Shown piece after piece: positions 1-16,710 of a stretch of 64,000 nucleotides of DNA. This DNA comes from Aurelia coerulea (taxonomy: Eukaryota; Cnidaria; Scyphozoa; Semaeostomeae; Ulmaridae). The notes below the pieces were generated by a model. The model was given only the letters and a program-made list of their open reading frames with translations, was not told the origin of the DNA and searched no databases. Position numbers and translations under genes: made by a program. Location: positions 25,024,501 through 25,088,500 of the forward strand of contig CM076949.1 of the NCBI GenBank assembly GCA_039566865.1, given 5' to 3'. The first letter of the stretch is position 1. Each line of letters opens with the position of its first letter.

Positions 1-48
1 CCAAAAATTGTTTCCATCCCATTTTCACACCAGACGACCTTTCTTCAC
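1..48 (-). CDS. candidate further exon of the MAPK7-like gene (edge)
   Basis: On the minus strand an acceptor-like ttcttag ends at position 49, and the sequence from 48 to 1 stays open in the phase required after the exon ending at 1454 (one base carried over), reading GEERSSGVKMGWKQFL. It has no recognisable motif and is cut by the window edge, so it is only a candidate. Confidence 0.3.
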
Positions 49-183
49 CTAAGAAGACTGATCAGTCCAGACCATTTCGTGTGAAAGTGCCGTTAATTTA
101 TCAAACTTCTAAATCAAAAGATTTCCAAGCAGTTGTCATTGAAAGTTAATTCTACGAGAAGCACGCATTATAAGGAAAATTAA

Positions 184-515
184 AGGGGCTGGGTCACGTA
201 AAGTAAACAAACTTCTTTCGAAACGACGATTTTGCAGTTTTTTGATAGGCCATATCACACAGATTTTCCATTATTTTTCTCAAAATGAAAGATCTATTGA
301 ATGAAAACAAACATGAACTCTTGAACTTCAGACAGAAACAAACGAAACAACCATATGTTGTAAGATTGCAAAGATATTGATGGAGTTTTAGAAGTAACTT
401 TATTGTGGATTCACCCCATCCACCAAAATCTGTGCAGAACACAATGGGCGCGTGCCGGCAACAATATAGATTATAAAGATAACAGGTTTGTTTACGGTTA
501 CGTGACCCAGCCCCT
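184..515 (+). mobile_element. TTAA-flanked MITE, family 1 copy 1
   Basis: Inverted ends AGGGGCTGGGTCACGTAA / TTACGTGACCCAGCCCCT with the target TTAA at 180-183 and 516-519. Length 332 bp. Lies in the MAPK7 intron after the exon ending at 1454. The TTAA duplication is typical of piggyBac-like (also Kolobok/Sola3) elements. Confidence 0.88.
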
Positions 516-785
516 TTAAAAGGCATTGCAGCACAAAATATCTCCATCCAAAAATACTGTGGAATTTTCAAACAGTTTTCGAAAAAAACACACAAGTTTG
601 TTTCGTACAAAATATGGAGCGCATTGATACGGCGCAATGGAAATACAGGACGTAAGCACAGTAACAAGACAGGGATTCTTTACAAAAAGGTAAGAATTCT
701 TGAGCCATGTGAGAGACTGCAAATTTGTTCTAAACAGGAATAAGATGGTTGAATTTGATTTTACGAAAATTCGTTCGTTATGAAA

Positions 786-1222
786 TGGCTGAAAAGGGCC
801 TAAAACACTCGATCAAATTGCAAGGAATCTTTCATACAGAACAAGGTGCAAGGGCATTTAATCTCTCTCAAGAGTAAAAGAAAATAACATTTCAAACATC
901 TGCTTTGTTGGGGAGATTAGATACGGTTTGTCCGAGGAAACTTATGTGTTCCCCGTGGAGTAGGTTTGCGCTCATGCACCTGTCAGAGTTCCAGCCTAAA
1001 GCGCTACTGCGCACAAGCAATAACCTACTGCATGGGGGGACACATACGTTTCATCGGACAAACCGTATCTCATTTCCCCAACAATGCTAAAGATGTTCGA
1101 CACTATGGCAATAAATGTGCAGAAGACAGTCGATACCCGTGAAAAATTGTACTTTGTATTGTTCGATGTGAGAAATTTATTTACAATTTGATCAAATGTT
1201 TCGGGCCCCTTTTCAGGCATTT
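786..1222. mobile_element. inverted-repeat element, diverged copy
   Basis: Arms around gctgaaaagggcctaaaaca (790) and the complementary gcccct-tttcaggcatttt (1200-1220), with tgatcaaat next to each. The same arms occur at 62040-62260 inside a longer element. The outer flanks 1230-1400 also resemble that copy. Confidence 0.6.
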
Positions 1223-1453
1223 TACAAACAGCAGAGTTTAGTAAGAGTTGAATTTTCCTATAATTTCAGTATTCATTAAAACAAAAGAAAAACAAAATAC
1301 TTTTATCCTTTTGCTATCAAACAAAACTCGATAAATTCAAATCCATCCGGTACTTTTAGAACTCTAATTTTTCAAACATATGAACTTTCTTTGGCGCATC
1401 CGATATTGGATGACAGAAAAAAGAGAGAAAAAGTACAACACTGATAAACATAC

Positions 1454-6760
<5,307 letters not shown>

Positions 6761-7017
6761 ACTTTGCAGTCTCGATTTCATTCAGGAAATTTTGCGTTTA
6801 TATTTCCAAAGGGCGTGATCTAAAAATAACTTTTGCCGCACTTTTGACCAATCAGAAATAAGAAATGAGCGGAAGAAAACAGGTACCAAGGGCTACTTCC
6901 TGCTTGGAAATTCCCGCCAAAAAATCTGGGAAACAGATCATTCGACACTATCCAAAAGGAGCTCGCTACAGTCGAGTACAGTAGTTCTTGAAATTTAGCT
7001 GTTTTTGAGCCAATCCA

Positions 7018-8148
7018 CCCAGGGTCATTTGAGGGCACATTTCAATTTCAGCGAGACTGTCTAAAAACTAAATTTGGCCAAAGCAAAAATAATTTAGATC
7101 CACACTGCAGTACACGTTTTTTGAATAAGAAACTTGGATCAGCACTTGGTACTAAAAGTTTCTTAATTTCGCATGAAAATTTCGGTGTTTTAGTAGTAAA
7201 AGTTTCTTAATTAGTTTCTTATTTTTTTGGGCCTAAAATTGCGGTATTGTTCAAATTTGAGGCCTCTTCTCGACAAAGGGCTTCCATTTTACATTGACAT
7301 TGTCATCACGAAGAAGCCATGCACATTCAGGCAAAAAATTACCAATTTTCGCAGTTAAAGCAAGTGTGCAATGGTAAATAGGCTCCTCTATAAATAGAAC
7401 AAAGAAATAACTTAGACACAGCATTGTTTCTTAGCAAGATGAAATCTCATTCTTAGGCTACCCTTTGTTGACATTGTGTGCAACTGCGATTTGAATGGGG
7501 TATTTTTAGATTTTTCTGCTCTCTGCAAATGCAAGCTTTTAACCTTGCACAAACCCTTTAAAAGTTAAGACATAGAATAAAAGAGACATACAGAAATTGA
7601 AGTTTAAGAGTTTCTTAACTGTTCTTGAGCGTAGAGTACTAGTTTCTTAAAATTTTGGTCATCGTAGTACTACTTTCTTATGGACCAGTTTCTTATTAAA
7701 AAAAAACGTATGGTTGAAATGATAGAAAAGTTTGGATTTAGTCTATTTCGTCAAAAAAAAAATTGTAAAAGTGAAACGCGAAATTTCACTACTGATGAAG
7801 TTCTCCCTAACACTATAATGCCCGATTTAGTCTTATTAAATCCTGGCATTTTAGTTTAATTAATAGCGGAATTCATGTTTATCAACTCAAAACTACTGCC
7901 GCAGCTCAACCTCAAGATTTTATTGAGCGAAATTTCGCAGTTTACTTTCAGATAGATTGATAGACTTTTTACAGTTGACGAAACAGACTTGGGGCAAGTC
8001 TAGGATTTAGGTGGCTTGTCTATCAGTCCAACTTCTGCAGTGTGGATTGCGGATCTGGCGGATCCAATGCTGCTTTGGCCTTAGCCAAATTTAATTTGTA
8101 GACGTAAGCAGTATGAACTTGCGGCGTGCCTACAAAGGAGCCTGGGTG
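7018..8148. mobile_element. 1.1-kb inverted-repeat element with a nested MITE
   Basis: Left end CACCCAGGGTCATTTG and gccaaagca-tttagatccacactgcag; right end ctgcagtgtggat...tggcc and CAAAGGAGCCTGGGTG in inverse order. A TTAA MITE (7359-7557) sits inside. A small relative with similar ends is at 10042-10222. No clear target duplication was found. Confidence 0.6.
7359..7557 (+). mobile_element. TTAA-flanked MITE, family 2 copy 1
   Basis: TTAA at 7355-7358 and 7558-7561. Starts AGCAAGTGTGCAATGG and ends ACCTTGCACAAACCCT. Nearly the same sequence recurs at 39551-39750; an inverted diverged copy is at 51798-51975. Confidence 0.8.
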
Positions 8149-8582
8149 ACAAAAAAGTGTATGTATTTCTGTTTACTCATTGGTAAATTTCAAATATATA
8201 TGGACATTTTACCTTGTTTTCAAGCTGTTAGGACAATGTAATCATTCTGAGCAGACAAAGGAAATAAAATGAAAAATCTAATGTTTTTCAAGGATATCAT
8301 TGCCTCTAAAAGATGGCACTGCTAAAACGCGTAGGTTTTGCGCGTGGGAGCCCCTTCCCTTGTAAAATGTTGTTTGTTATTCATCCTGCCTGGAAAGAAT
8401 CTTCAGCCATCGTAGAACTATCTGCATCAGGAAATTTGCACCCACCGAATGAAAAACCCAGAGACAGACATTCAGCAATACAAAGTTGAAATTTGCTTGA
8501 AAAACAAGGTTTTTTTAATACAGAGAACTTAATTTTGCTTGAAAATTCCGTCTCTGATAAAGGCCGCCCACAGGGCTTTCTC

Positions 8583-8646
8583 TAGCCTGAGTCACAGACC
8601 ATACGTAAAGGAAATTTCCTTTTCGTGTGATCTGTGACTCAGGCTA
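8583..8646. mobile_element. 64-bp hairpin element
   Basis: Perfect 16-bp ends TAGCCTGAGTCACAGA and complement around a short loop. Flanks GGCTTTCTC and GGCTTCCCC agree at 7 of 9 positions and may be an old 9-bp target duplication. Confidence 0.55.
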
Positions 8647-8764
8647 GGCTTCCCCTTTTAGAGTTTCATTCTCAGAATTAAAGACCCATTGCTATCGATG
8701 ATACTTTGTGCACCAAATGAAAACAGAACATAAGAACATAACACGAACGCCAGATGGATGAGAC

Positions 8765-8880
8765 ATTCTAGACTCACGCACGACATAGTCCCAGTTATCG
8801 CAACAACAACAACAACGACAACAATATTTTAGCTCCAATCAGTCTATCAATAGCGGTAACTACGAACATGTCATCAGTCT
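8765..8880 (+). repeat. dispersed repeat with CAACAA core (three copies)
   Basis: atagtcccagtta-cgcaacaacaacaac ... aatagcg-taactacgaa ... cagtctag. Related copies lie at 20465-20625 (gene A intron 3) and 28968-29075 (gene B intron 3). No tRNA-like promoter boxes were recognised, so a SINE is only one possibility. Confidence 0.55.
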
Positions 8881-8924
8881 AGGGACTTTCATGTCAGATG
8901 AAAGTCAATTTTGAGGCCACCACG

Positions 8925-9310
8925 GGGGGGGGGGGGGGTTCTCGGCCAAATTTTGGGTAGGGGTCTGCCACGAGCATCTTCAAAAGGGTACCGTTGGCTA
9001 GACTAATTTTAACGAAAATTATACCCTTGGCTAGACCAATTTGACCATTGTTTGAACCAATTTTTACGAAAATGGTACCCTTGGCTAGACCAATTTTGAC
9101 CATTTTCTCGACCAATATTGCAAAATTTGTGCCAAATATGATGTCATGACCGTTCGCTAGACCAATATTGTCAAAAATGATACCCTTGGCTAGACCATTG
9201 CTGGCCAAAATTGCAAAAAAGTATACCCTTGGCTAGACTAGAAGTCCGAAAAAGTATACCCTTGCTCGCGGCACATCCCCAGGTACCTTTACTATGGAAG
9301 AACCCCCCCT
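8925..9310. repeat. minisatellite-like repeat (ttggctagacc units), copy 1
   Basis: Six or more imperfect units of about 35-60 bp carrying taccCTTGGCTAGACCaat, preceded by a G run and ggggtctgcc-cgagcat. A second copy with the same start and end is at 19280-19600. Confidence 0.75.
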
Positions 9311-10041
9311 CCCCCCGTGGAGGCCACAAAGGATCATGGTCAGCTGAGGGTAAACGCTGAAACAAAGAGTCTGCGTCTGCGTCAACATTCTGAATGTGTG
9401 GAAGGCCAGGAAGCAAAACCTTGACTTTGGCTTCCTTCCTTACATTTCCTCGTTGTCCGGTAACATCATAACGATTTATCATCTCAAATATTTGTTATCG
9501 ACGCATCTATGTCAAGATAAGTTGAAGACCAAAGGACTTTGGTATTCCTACAAAAAATTGGGATATTTCAACCTTTCACTCCCGGGCTTTCACTCCGTTT
9601 CTTTTCGTCATTTTAGTGTCTGAAACGGAACCCATACAATCGTATTTAGAACTAGTTTTGTTTTCTACTTTCAAGTTCAAAACGTATTCTAAGCATACAC
9701 TGCTTTCTAAAATCTTTCTACAAACAAAAAATTGATGACTGCGATTTGGCCAATGTTAAAACTGGTACTTAATTGAATTGTAGGTAATGAAAATATTCCA
9801 TTTACTGTATAAACCAAACAATAAATTACCGTTTCTATGCAAAGAAAATAATCGTTGAGCTTGACTGCGAGTATCGTTGACAACACACATTGAACTCCGC
9901 AAATAACTTAAAATCGATGAAAACATTCCATAAAACCAGTAAATATAACATCTGTTCACTCGTTGAGAAAATTGTAAAAGTCGCTTCAGATCTTCTAATC
10001 ATTTCCATTTTATTCAGACCCAAACGAAAGGATTGAAGGGT

Positions 10042-10222
10042 CATTGTCACAGGGTCATTTGCAGGCATGTTGCTATTTTAGACTGTCTGAAAATCAAATT
10101 TGGTCAAAGCAGAAAATACACTAGATCCGAGCTGCAGCAGCTGAACTGATAGAAAAGTCAGCCAAAGTCAAACTTTTCTATTTTAAAATTGCAGCGTACC
10201 CGCAAAGGACCCTGGGTAACAA
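10042..10222. mobile_element. short relative of the 7018-8148 element
   Basis: Left end acagggtcatttgcaggca and right end gcaaaggaccctgggtaa are inverted. The internal aaatttggtcaaagcag matches the larger element. Confidence 0.55.
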
Positions 10223-10670
10223 TGGCTCGTTAAATAAAAAGAAAACACAGCCAAGTGCAGCAGCAAACTGGATCTCATCATATTCTCTAACTGCAAACTC
10301 AATAAAATAGCAATAGAATTAAATTTAAAAAATCAACACCTAATCTAAGCCAAGAAATATAATACAACAACAACATATTTGCAATAAACCATAAATGACT
10401 TATCTATATAAGGGAATGTAACATTTAACCCAATCAATTAGAATATTAACAAAACATTCATGATATGTTCAGCCCTAAAAAACTTGATCTTAATGTGGAT
10501 AATTTTGAGATAATCTCCAATCATAGAAAGCATATAGTATCTACATCTCAACACAAAATAATGGCAAACCTTACTGCAAGACCAAAAAGAATCATAGCAA
10601 ATGCTGTAGGGTTTTCATATTCTTCAAAAATTTGGTTTTACTATATTCCTTTGACTTATGATTTATGATA

Positions 10671-11423
10671 CAGTAAATCCCCATTTATAAGAACCTTCAA
10701 AAATAAGAACATGGAGGCTGTTTTTCCTAAATTATGCACCCCATAATTAAAGGGGCTGGGTCACGTAAAGTAAACAAACTTCTTTCGAAACGACGATTTT
10801 GCAGTTTTTTTGAAAGGCCATATCAGACAGATTTTCCACTATTTTTCTTAAAATGAAAGTGCTATTTTGAAGATGAACTCTTGAACTTCAAAGAGAAACA
10901 AACAAAACAACCATATGTTGTAAGATTGCAAAGATATTGGTGGATTTTTAGTAGTAACTTTATTGTGGATTCACCCCATCCACCAAAATCTGTGCAGAAC
11001 ACAATGGCTACGTGTGGGCAACAATATAGATAATAGAGATAACAGATTTGTTTACGGTTACGTGACCCAGCCCCTATAAGAACCTGTTTCAGTTTGATGA
11101 AAAATATGTTCTTATATTGCAATGCTAGCAAAGTTGATTTTGGGTTGTCATTATTAAGTTCATTTTGCTCCCAGTTGCCTGTTAAAGTTTGAATCTCCTC
11201 CCCTGCTATTTGCAAGCTTAGAATTGGGTATTGGTACATAATTACTTTACCAAAACAAATAACGGGGGTGGACATCTTTGGTGAAGATTCTAAAACGGCC
11301 TACGCAAGGCACTCTTCAAATAAGAACCTTGATACCTTGAAATTGATCTTGGTACCTTCAAAATAAGAACCCATTTCAGCCTGGCTCTCAAAAAAGTAGG
11401 TTCTTATATGCGGGGATCTACTA
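10671..11423. mobile_element. mariner-like MITE (CAGTAAATCCCC ends), interrupted by a TTAA MITE
   Basis: Left end CAGTAAATCCCC after TA (10669-10670); right end atatgcggggatctact. The closest relative is the uninterrupted copy at 53626-54058. The interruption is the TTAA MITE at 10751-11075. Confidence 0.8.
10751..11075 (+). mobile_element. TTAA-flanked MITE, family 1 copy 2 (nested)
   Basis: Same ends as 184-515. Target TTAA at 10747-10750; right copy decayed to ATAA (11076-11079). The host repeat at 53702-53705 shows the single uninserted TTAA. Confidence 0.88.
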
Positions 11424-11473
11424 AAAGGTGTTTTGTTCATATCAAGAACGTAACTGCATGAATTAAAGGCCCC

Positions 11474-11905
11474 CATTAGAGGGGGGCTTTGGGGTTTCAC
11501 GGGTTGCGGGTTTGACCAATTTTAGCCCTCGGGTTTCGGGTCTAAATCGTGCGGGTTTTCGGGTTTTGAGATGCTCCACGGGTTGCGGGTTTGGCCAATT
11601 TTGATGCTCGGGTTTCGGGATTTCTTTCAAAAATTCCAACGTTTTCGGGTTTTCGAAGTCATAAATTCCCTTTTAGTTAGCTGAGATCGAAAAACCAGCT
11701 TCCGAATGCTTGAAACGATGCACAGAGTGTCAGTGAGAACGAAAATGTCGGAAATAGTCGAAGATTATTACCGAAAATTGAAATGTTGCGTTCCGAAGTG
11801 CAATTTCGGGTTTGGAATTTTTTGCTTGCGGGTTCTCGGGTTTTTGCTCATTTTGGTCCGGGTTTGCGGGTTCTAGTACCCCCCAAAGCCCCCCTCCTAT
11901 AGCCA
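11474..11905. repeat. GGGTTT-rich element with inverted C/G-rich ends
   Basis: Ends TAGAGGGGGGCTTTGGGG and CCCCAAAGCCCCCCTCCTA are inverted. The interior repeats gggtttcgggtttt and gggttgcgggtttg many times on one strand, so G-quadruplex formation is possible. Confidence 0.65.
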
Positions 11906-12112
11906 CAAGTTGTGGAAAACAGCTGATAAAACCACTTAAATACTGGCATTGGGGTGGTGATTTATTGTGCTGCCACGATTGCCAAATAACATTCCAAAAG
12001 TGCAATATCCAAAAACTTGAATGGCAGATAAGATTTACTTTCGGTAAAATTTGGCTGAAAAACAATCGATCAATTTGTACGATTTTAACGCTAAATGAAA
12101 CAAAATTGAAAT

Positions 12113-12464
12113 ACCATAAAAGCTCTATTAAGCCCCCGTTGGGCTTATTTAATTTCAGACACTCCAGAGGGGACTTAAAAGAGAGGGGGCGTCCGGCGTA
12201 TTAGAGAGGGGGGGGGGGGTTCATTCACAAAATCAAATGACAAGGATATATATGATAGTCTTTTAGTTCTTTTACATCATATTTTGTGGATTCAAAATAC
12301 AATTTTACGAGTCAAATACATTAATTGGACACAACTTTATTTCAAACCATATATCAAAATTAACATATTTGGTAGAATCAAAATTAACGCGCAAACTTAT
12401 TGAGAATGCATATTAAAGAGGGAGGCTTAATAGAGAGGGGCAGCTTGATAGAGCTTTTACGGCA
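12113..12464. mobile_element. MITE with gtaaaagctctattaagcccc ends
   Basis: Left ccataaaagctctattaagc and right gcttgatagagcttttacgg are inverted. Its interior (12237-12420) is paralogous to the DNA around 2490-2561 and 2909-2995. A partial end lies at 45296-45350. Confidence 0.7.
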
Positions 12465-12511
12465 ATGGAAATGTTGTTTCAAACTTGCATTTCACAAAGT
12501 TACGTTCCTAA

Positions 12512-13024
12512 AGCATAGGGCTCAAATCTTTAAAAAGGTCGGTGTAAAATTCTATTATGGTTTCCCTCGAATTAAATGGCTTGGAAGGAACTTAGCGTTT
12601 TTTACTGTAAATCTGCCGTGGCAATTTGTTGATATCTTGATTAGTCTCAAAATGGCGGCATTTATCAAATTTGAGGCTATGACGTCATCAAATTCCTAAA
12701 TCCTAAACCAGAAAAGATACTGATTTCTGCTTTTCACCATATTGAAGGCCTTCATAAACTATGGTTTTCTTAGGAGTTATATGATTTTTTCTCCTTTGGT
12801 TTAGGATTTAGGATGATTTAAATGTTTCCAAAATTTTCCATCAATTTTTTCAAAAATCATTAAATTGCCATCATTTTGAAAACAAATCAAGATATCAACA
12901 AATTTCCACGGCAGATTTACAGCAAAGTACTATAAGTTCCTTTCAAGCCGATCAATTCAAAGAAAAATGGAATAGAATTTTACACCCACCTTTTTAAAGA
13001 TTTTAAAGATTTGAGCCCTATGCT
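12512..13024. mobile_element. inverted-repeat element (gcataggg...ccctatgc), copy 1
   Basis: Arms gcatagggctcaaatcttta and taaagatttgagccctatgc, with ggtgtaaaattcta-tatgg continuing inward. Relatives: 23856-24131 (right half), 33748-34489, 38755-39257. Confidence 0.75.
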
Positions 13025-13650
13025 CGTTCCTAATGCCCTATCAACTCAAGCTCTACACATTATTTTGCACAATACAATAATATTATACTCAAAATTGCAT
13101 AATCATTAGTAAACCAAAACTAAATTTGAGAAATTCCCAGGAAAACTTTCTTAGTCTATCTGACTGGTTGTTTAACAAAGGGCTACCTTGATGCAGCCAT
13201 GTAGAGCTCAGTAAAATTTTGGTCCAGCCAAAGTTTAGATGTCCTTGAATACTGTCAATACTGTATCAGGGAAGAATCTTCAAATATGAAAACACAAGCA
13301 AGCAAGCAAGCAGCAAGCAAGCAGCAAGCAAGCAAGCAGCAAGCAAAGCAGCCAACAATTTCTTTGATGGATTTGATGAGTGAGACAAAAAAGCATTTTC
13401 CTAAAAATTAAGAGGCAGCCAAGGTTTTGAACACGGCTTCTCATTGCCTACGATCAAATCAATTAGCCACAATTTTTAGGGTCCCCTGAGATTAGCAGAG
13501 GCTAGGGGATCCATCGCTTTTGGACCAACAGCAAATGTCTGTTACACAACCAATCTTCCCCTTACATGTGAATAAAACAACAATAGTACAGTATGTACAC
13601 AATAAGTTCACAAAAAAGGCTAAATGTACTTACCTTACGCAATTTGCAAT

Positions 13651-15863
13651 TTAGGAGCCTCGCCATTTACAAAAATAACAAACAGGTACAACAATAGGGC
13701 TTACTGCCAAGAACGCTGCTCCGGCAGCTGCAACAAGAGACAGCGCTACAGGCGTAGCAACGACAGTGCATGCTAATACACCAGATCTAACCGCAACTCG
13801 TACAAATGGTTTATCTGGTGCTAGATTGTACTTGCATCCAAGGAAGCTGTATTTGCTGTAATGGTCTCCAAGCAGGCCTGCTTTCCTGTGTCGCTTTCCA
13901 CACCTGTAGCAGAAATCTGTATGGCATCTGCGAATGAGAAAGTTGATAATAATGATGAAACAAATATATAATAGTTGATCAAATTTACTTGAAGTCCTGA
14001 AAGAGCATCTGGTATAAACATGGTTGGTGGAGAACTTCCACAGTTTGATCACAGTTCTGCAATCAGGCAAAAATCCAGAAAGAATAACCAAAACAAATAA
14101 TAGATAATTATAAAAAAAAGTAAGGTTTGAGTCACATTTGAGGGAACATGATAAGACAAGTTTCAAATTTCAAGAAGCTTGAAATAAAAAAGAAATGGAG
14201 GGTCTGAAATAAGGATGTCCTGATCGAGTTTTTTCTTCATGTTTTGATACAGATAGACGATTTTCAAGAATTCTTTAGAAGTTGAAAGAATTCTGCACAT
14301 TCTTAAACAAAAATTCTTACGAAGAAAAACATTTCTCATGACTTCTTAGGAATCCTTATGCAAGGAAAGTCTTATATGCAAGGCATGCATTGTATGGAAG
14401 AGATAAAACAAATGATTGTATCAAATTACATGTCATGTGAGATTTGCAATATAATGAAAAGTTTCTCACACAAAACAATTTGATTGTTGCCATTTGTCAG
14501 CCATTTTACATGACATCTAATTTGAGACAGGCAAAATACAGAACTTTGCTACCACTAACCTAGAACAACTCATATGATCACAACCAGAAATGCGCTCAAT
14601 GAAGAATTTGCAATTTGGACATTTCTTAGCATTTGCGTTAGACTGTCCTTTTCCTTTGGCCCAAACTTTGAGAGCTTTATGTCCCTTTCCAACGACATCC
14701 TTCTGATACTTCTTACATGAAATACCAACATGCCAAGGAGCGTGGCATTTCACGCACCATTGTAGTCCACAAGAGCCACATTTGTGGTGAAGTGGGACGT
14801 CATCTGGTTCCTCAAAATGGTGGACAAGGTTACAGCCAGGGCATGTTTTGTGCCTTGGATCATTTTTTGCATCAACTTCATTCTTTGTGTAAAGATGGAT
14901 AAGTTCATTACAATGTTCTTTGATCTCATCATTTGAAATAATTCTTGTGCAGTAGTCTGCTGGACAGCGGATCAGAATAAAACCTTCTGAGATTTTGGCT
15001 TTCAAGTGCAGATGCATGCAATCAGAACAGATTGATTGATGACAAATTTGGCACTTTATCAATGTAACATCACATTGGTAGCATATCACACATCTCATTG
15101 TTTCGTAACTGTCGGCATTTGAATCCAAGTCTAAGTAACGAAGAAATTCATCTTCATGAAATAATGATGCCCATTCTAAACCATCAGCCTCATCAATATA
15201 TCTAACAGCGTTTTGTTCAAGCGTGGTTTCAGCGTTTTCAGTACTGTCTTTTAATTCCTTCTCTTCTGTTTCTGACTTAACATTGCCACTGTCTTCCTTG
15301 TCACTAGCCAAACTATGCACTGATGATGCAGTTGATTGGTCCTTGAGAACAATTTTGACTGGAGCATTGAAGTGCATTGGTAAAGGTGGGGGAGGTGGGG
15401 GTATCGGGATATGTCTACAGGGAGAATTTTCTGTTTGGGTTGACTCGTCCATTTGGTCAGCAGACTTTCTTACAGTTCCACAACAGCAATAATATGATTT
15501 GTGCATACAAGATGTTCCTTCCTTGGGATCTGCAGCTCCTGTTGCATTCTGCTCATTCTCAATGTCTTTTGATTTGGAAATAGCACTCTTTGTTACATAT
15601 TGCACTTCAAGTTGAATGCCTCCTGGTGTGGACTGCTCACCTTCTTCTTCGACCAAACCACCTGACAATTTCCAGCTCCTGATGTTTGGGGAATCTTGTG
15701 ATTGACAAAGTTTTCTTGATAACATCAAAACTGGACTCCGTGCTGGCAATGTCAGACTCAAGGACCGTTTGAAAACAGGACGGGGCTTGATGTCGTTCCC
15801 TGTTGCTTTGATCCTTTTTTTCGGAGGTAAAGAAGATGCTCGGTTTAATTTAGCGCAATCCAT
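13651..15863 (-). CDS. RNF217: RNF217-like RBR E3 ubiquitin ligase with C-terminal membrane segment
   Basis: Two exons, 15863-14560 and 13927-13651, joined at SCSR/CHTDF with consistent phase (526 aa). About 250 residues of low-complexity N-terminus (proline run PPPPPPLP, acidic stretches) precede a RING1-IBR-RING2 module: RING1 from MRCVICYQCDVTLIKCQIC, IBR with CPGC...CGSCGLQWCVKC and HAPWHVGISCKKY, RING2 from KKCPNCKFFIERISGCDHMSC. The cysteine in SGCDHM is in the position of the catalytic RBR cysteine, so an active RING/HECT-hybrid mechanism is expected. After RING2, GDHYSKYSFLGCKYNLAPDKP resembles human RNF217, followed by a strongly hydrophobic segment (about 30 residues) and CKW, suggesting a tail-anchored membrane enzyme. 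The ATG at 15863 is the first in frame of a long open exon. The family is well supported; RNF217 is the closest match I recall. An extra 3' exon is possible because a donor-like sequence follows the stop. Confidence 0.88.
13928..14559 (-). other. single intron of the RNF217-like gene
   Basis: Donor gttagt follows base 14560 and acceptor ttcgcag precedes base 13927. The interior contains AT-rich sequence with repeated aagaattctt motifs around 14270-14350, similar to those at about 3780-4430 and 21310-21430; no coding segment was seen. Confidence 0.7.
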
Positions 15864-16609
15864 TCTCCTTTTAGCTACAGGCTATCAACCAGTCTGCTCT
15901 CCTCTCAAGAATGACAACAAGGAAGGAATTCGAAGTACCTTCTCCGGCAGTACCAAACAATGTTGAAACAGTGTGAAATTTCGTATTTCTTCAAACGTTA
16001 AAGTATCCTTAAAAGATGTAAGAATTTCTTGTAATACCAGGACATTAAGTTCTCCAGCTTTCCAATGATTTCCGCAACGCAACGTGCCTTCGAGCTGGGA
16101 TCAGCGAAAAGGGCCTAGCAGCCTGGCAAACAAAAACCAGCTTGGCAAGTTCTCGTGAAGCTCTCAAATCTTTCTCTGCAGTATTAGACTGTTAGTCCAT
16201 TGTTAAAGATAAGTTCCGTACTTTTCAAATGGGATTCAAGCTTGATATTTATACTCAAAACTAACTTGATCTAAATTCAGCAGCGTTGCATCACCATAGC
16301 TTCTTGTTCAATATTTATGCTCCAAAGTTTATATACAATACAGGAGCGAAATAATTGATTCAGTACCAGACCTCTACATGTGACATCACTGCAAATTTTG
16401 CTGACGCGAACAAATTGGCCGTGGCACAAACTGCCCAATAAAACCATTGTCAATTATGGGTGTGTGTTGAATAAAGGGAATAAGCATATTTATACCCTTG
16501 ATAAATATAGTCACGTAAAGACAATGAGATAAGAACCAGTTGCAATTTGCAAAACAAGATCTCGAAAATTTTTTTCGTACAAGCTAAGCTCCGAGAGGAC
16601 GTGCCATGT

Positions 16610-16710
16610 TGGACTTGCTACAAGTCTCTCTCTCCTTTTTAGTCGCATTTTCAGTTTCGCATTTTCCGGAAAATTCGGACTAAAAAAGAGAGAGACTTGT
16701 AGCAAGTCCA
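16610..16710. mobile_element. 101-bp hairpin element with 9-bp target duplication
   Basis: Ends TGGACTTGCTACAAGTCTC and complement. Exact duplication GTGCCATGT at 16601-16609 and 16711-16719. A 9-bp duplication suggests a Mutator-like superfamily. Confidence 0.88.

Noticed and set aside
194..667. 157-codon open frame on the minus strand
   Set aside because: It lies across a TTAA MITE and continues into unrelated sequence; similar frames appear in the MITE copies at 10862 and 41687.
7989..8009. cagacttggggcaagtcta palindrome as another GACTTGC element
   Set aside because: It matches only the right end of that family and has no partner end or 9-bp flanks; at most a remnant.
8894..9482. Repetitive frames with [12 protein letters not shown] units
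   Set aside because: They are translations of the noncoding ttggctagacc minisatellite.
11474..11905. Interstitial telomeric repeat
   Set aside because: The GGGTTT-like units are irregular and interrupted by cgg, unlike a TTAGGG array.
12400..12699. 99-codon frame
   Set aside because: It bridges two transposable elements (end of 12113-12464 and arm of 12512-13024).
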